From: Lachnospiraceae bacterium
GTDB lineage: Bacteria > Bacillota > Clostridia > Lachnospirales > Lachnospiraceae
Reading direction: 5' to 3'
Assembly (NCBI GenBank): GCA_900772675.1
Contig: CAAGRM010000221.1
Span: 1 to 13,940 of the forward strand
DNA: 13,940 nucleotides
The notes beneath the pieces are model-generated. The model did not search any database. It saw nothing but the letters and a program-made list of their open reading frames with translations, and was not told where the DNA came from. A program made the translations under genes and the position numbers. Positions 12,596 through 13,940 of this stretch are shown here, one piece after another. How positions within the stretch are numbered: the first letter of the stretch is position 1; every line of letters begins with the position of its first letter.

Positions 12596-13214
12596 GAAAA
12601 GCCTCCTTTCCGGTGCGGTCACTCTGCTCGATGAGGGTCGTATCGACATCGTCCTCATAAATCCGCATTTCTACTTCCAGCGGTGTCGGATCCCGTGTGA
12701 ATTTCCATCTGCCAAAATGGTTGAAATACAGCACAACGCCAAGTCCGATGCCGATGGAATAGGAAATTTCCAGTACAGAAAAGCCGGGTGTCCCATGCGG
12801 CAGAAAACGTTCATAGATGCCGGAAAACAGCTCGCGGATGCCGACGTCGGTGTGAAATGTCATGATGGAAAACGAAGTTCCGATAAAGGTGAGAATCCCG
12901 ACCAGAACCGTTTTACACCAGCTGACCCAGGCATTTTTCTGATGCGGATCCTCGTATGTTAAAAGAAAGTCCGGTTCGCCAATGTGGGTGACATCAACGT
13001 GTTCTTCTGCTTCCACGATGAGCTGGACAAGCACGGACGCAGAGCAGATGTACCGTCCGTAGCCGTCCGCCGGAAGATGTGCCACGCAGCGGACCTGATT
13101 GCGGGCAAGCACGGCGGCATCGGCGCAGGAAAGCTGCGCGATATCGCCGAGTGTCACAACCGGACTGGTGATTTTGATGTTCCGTTCCGTCTGAAGATAC
13201 AGCATTTCGCTCAT
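12552..13214 (-). CDS. spoVAA: Stage V sporulation protein AA
   Basis: 220-aa protein, near the ~206 aa of Bacillus SpoVAA. A soluble N-terminal domain (1-95) is followed by two membrane segments (about 101-120 and 146-165) and the conserved cytosolic tail PLEVEMRIYEDDVDTTLIE (178-196). It is part of the SpoVA complex of the spore inner membrane. An AGGAGG-type site at 13226-13221 precedes the ATG at 13214. It is the first gene of a leftward spoVAA-AB-AC unit that normally reads as one forespore (sigma-G) transcript. The terminal ~20 residues, including AFHANSVRDP, overlap spoVAB and look like a lineage-specific extension. Confidence 0.93.
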   Translation of the reverse strand: MSEMLYLQTERNIKITSPVVTLGDIAQLSCADAAVLARNQVRCVAHLPADGYGRYICSASVLVQLIVEAEEHVDVTHIGEPDFLLTYEDPHQKNAWVSWCKTVLVGILTFIGTSFSIMTFHTDVGIRELFSGIYERFLPHGTPGFSVLEISYSIGIGLGVVLYFNHFGRWKFTRDPTPLEVEMRIYEDDVDTTLIEQSDRTGKEAFHANSVRDPAVRSRS

Positions 13215-13307
13215 GAAAAATCCTCCTCATAGATGAATGTAATGTACGCCCGGAATCTTTCTGCACTTGCTTTTGCGGATGGTTTTCCGCCAGCTGCTAT
13301 AGTTGCA

Positions 13308-13337
13308 GAATGCCCAAAAATGGGAAAAACATGCGTA
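13308..13337 (+). promoter_or_regulatory. Possible sigma-G/sigma-F-type promoter for spoVAD
   Basis: GAATG (13308-13312), a 17-nt spacer and CATGCGTA (13330-13337) approximate the sigma-G pattern GMATR and CATnnTA, with one extra base in the -10. It lies 69 bp upstream of the spoVAD ATG in the divergent spoVAA-spoVAD gap. I could not pick out an equally good promoter for spoVAA on the other strand. Confidence 0.3.
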
Positions 13338-13405
13338 AGAAAAGAAAAAGCGGAAATACTGAAGGAAGAACCTGAAAGAAGCTGAAATTATGGAGGAAGT
13401 TGCCA

Positions 13406-13849
13406 ATGAAACAGATGACAGGAAAACAGAGCATCTCATTTGCAGAACCCGTCTATATAGAGGGAAGTGCGGCAGTGGTAGGAGAAATGGAAAAGGAGGG
13501 GCCGCTCGGCGCATATTTTTCGCACACGCTGTCCGATGCGATGTGCGGGCAGGAAAGCTGGGAGGAGGGTGAAAGCGAGCTGCAGCTTGCAGCCGCAAAA
13601 CTGGCAATGCAGAGAGCAGATGTAAAGCCGGAGCAGATCCGCATGGTTTTCGCAGGTGATCTGCTGGCACAGTCAATCGCATCATCGTTTGGCCTTGTGA
13701 ACCTGAACTGTCCGCTCTATGGTCTGTTCGGTGCCTGTTCCACCATAGGAGAAGCGATTTCCCTGGGTGCAATGGCAGTTGCAGGCGGCTACGGCGACCG
13801 GGTACTTGCCGTGACATCGAGCCACTTTGGAACAGCGGAAAGGTCGTAA
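13406..13849 (+). CDS. spoVAD: Stage V sporulation protein AD, N-terminal part, broken
   Basis: The first 147 codons of a protein that is normally about 340 aa. SpoVAD has a thiolase-like fold, sits on the spore inner membrane and binds dipicolinic acid. Recognisable are SISFAEPVYIEG (9-20), DLLAQSIASSFG (85-96), YGLFGACSTIGEAISLGAMA (105-124) with the thiolase-position Cys111, and VTSSHFGTAER (136-146). Family members continue at AER with an F-R-F-P-type segment; here the frame gives Ser then a TAA at 13847-13849. The following bases are spoVAD sequence on the opposite strand, so the break is an inversion junction, not a point mutation. GGAGGAAG (13392-13399) precedes ATG 13406. It is divergent from spoVAA with a 191-bp gap. 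Confidence 0.9.
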   Translation: MKQMTGKQSISFAEPVYIEGSAAVVGEMEKEGPLGAYFSHTLSDAMCGQESWEEGESELQLAAAKLAMQRADVKPEQIRMVFAGDLLAQSIASSFGLVNLNCPLYGLFGACSTIGEAISLGAMAVAGGYGDRVLAVTSSHFGTAERS

Positions 13850-13940
13850 TCATCCGGTCCCCGGTTGAAATCAACGAAATTCTGACAGATGGTATCACAC
13901 GCCGCAGGCGCCATGCATGCGCCCATATTCTGATTGTCTT
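13840..13940 (-). pseudogene. spoVAD: Inverted downstream fragment of spoVAD
   Basis: Read on the minus strand from 13938, one frame gives NQNMGACMAPAACDTICQN and then FVDFNRGPDDYDL. This matches the C-terminal region of SpoVAD, where an NMGAxMAPAA motif is followed by DYD and then a TGDLG motif. The expected TGDLG continuation is missing: after Leu (codon 13842-13840) the frame runs into the antisense of the N-terminal half. This segment belongs roughly 110-140 codons downstream of the plus-strand half and is flipped. It is cut off by the window edge. Confidence 0.85.

Noticed and set aside
13227-13898. A 223-codon minus-strand frame spanning the spoVAD junction
   Set aside because: It is a different frame from the SpoVAD fragment and is low-complexity Ser/Arg/Pro/Phe antisense of the plus-strand half. 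It only exists because of the junction.

Overview
The window looks like a chromosomal segment of an endospore-forming Clostridia, most likely a Lachnospiraceae-type anaerobe. The evidence is the anti-sigma/sigma-F operon spoIIAA-spoIIAB-sigF, four spoVA genes, strong AGGAGG-type ribosome binding sites, and housekeeping-type promoters of clostridial style. I cannot name a genus. No tRNA, rRNA, transposase, integrase, phage gene or CRISPR array is visible. The one real anomaly is at the right end, where spoVAD is interrupted by an inversion.

Layout, left to right. (1) 1-328: no convincing gene. There is a structured inverted-repeat element at the very start, a strong rightward terminator (138-190), and two overlapping palindromes just before spoIIAA. 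(2) 329-1909 (+): spoIIAA, spoIIAB, sigF, the compartment-specific sigma-F switch. (3) 2029-2583 (+): an XRE-cupin regulator. After it comes an A-rich intergenic stretch holding a very good sigma-A promoter, a promoter-proximal terminator and a folded leader. (4) 3013-7805 (+): a class III PLP aminotransferase, a cytidylate-kinase-like protein translationally coupled to an APC amino-acid/amine permease, and an iron-dependent alcohol dehydrogenase. With the XRE-cupin regulator these read as a plausible uptake, transamination and aldehyde-reduction route for an amino acid or omega-amino compound; the substrate is not determinable here. A large terminator at 7922-7985 closes the block. (5) 8149-11606 (+): MoxR ATPase, DUF58 protein, DUF4129-type membrane protein, a tightly packed trio of the kind tied to envelope or protein-complex assembly. 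(6) 11620-13214 (-): spoVAA-spoVAB-spoVAC, for dipicolinic acid/Ca2+ movement in spores. It converges on the DUF4129 gene with 13 bp between stop codons. (7) 13406-13940: spoVAD starts divergently from spoVAA on the + strand, but after about 146 codons the sequence flips. The last ~100 bases encode a later part of the same SpoVAD protein on the - strand.

Two things stand out. First is the spoVAD inversion junction, either an intragenic inversion or, more likely, a chimeric/fold-back join at a contig end. Second is the elaborate RNA-level architecture: three terminators built as an outer stem enclosing an inner hairpin, a structured leader before the aminotransferase with a terminator about 25 nt after the predicted start site, and a 22-23 nt hairpin repeat found at the window start and again at the end of spoVAB. 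I do not see a clear undescribed multi-gene defence or mobile system.
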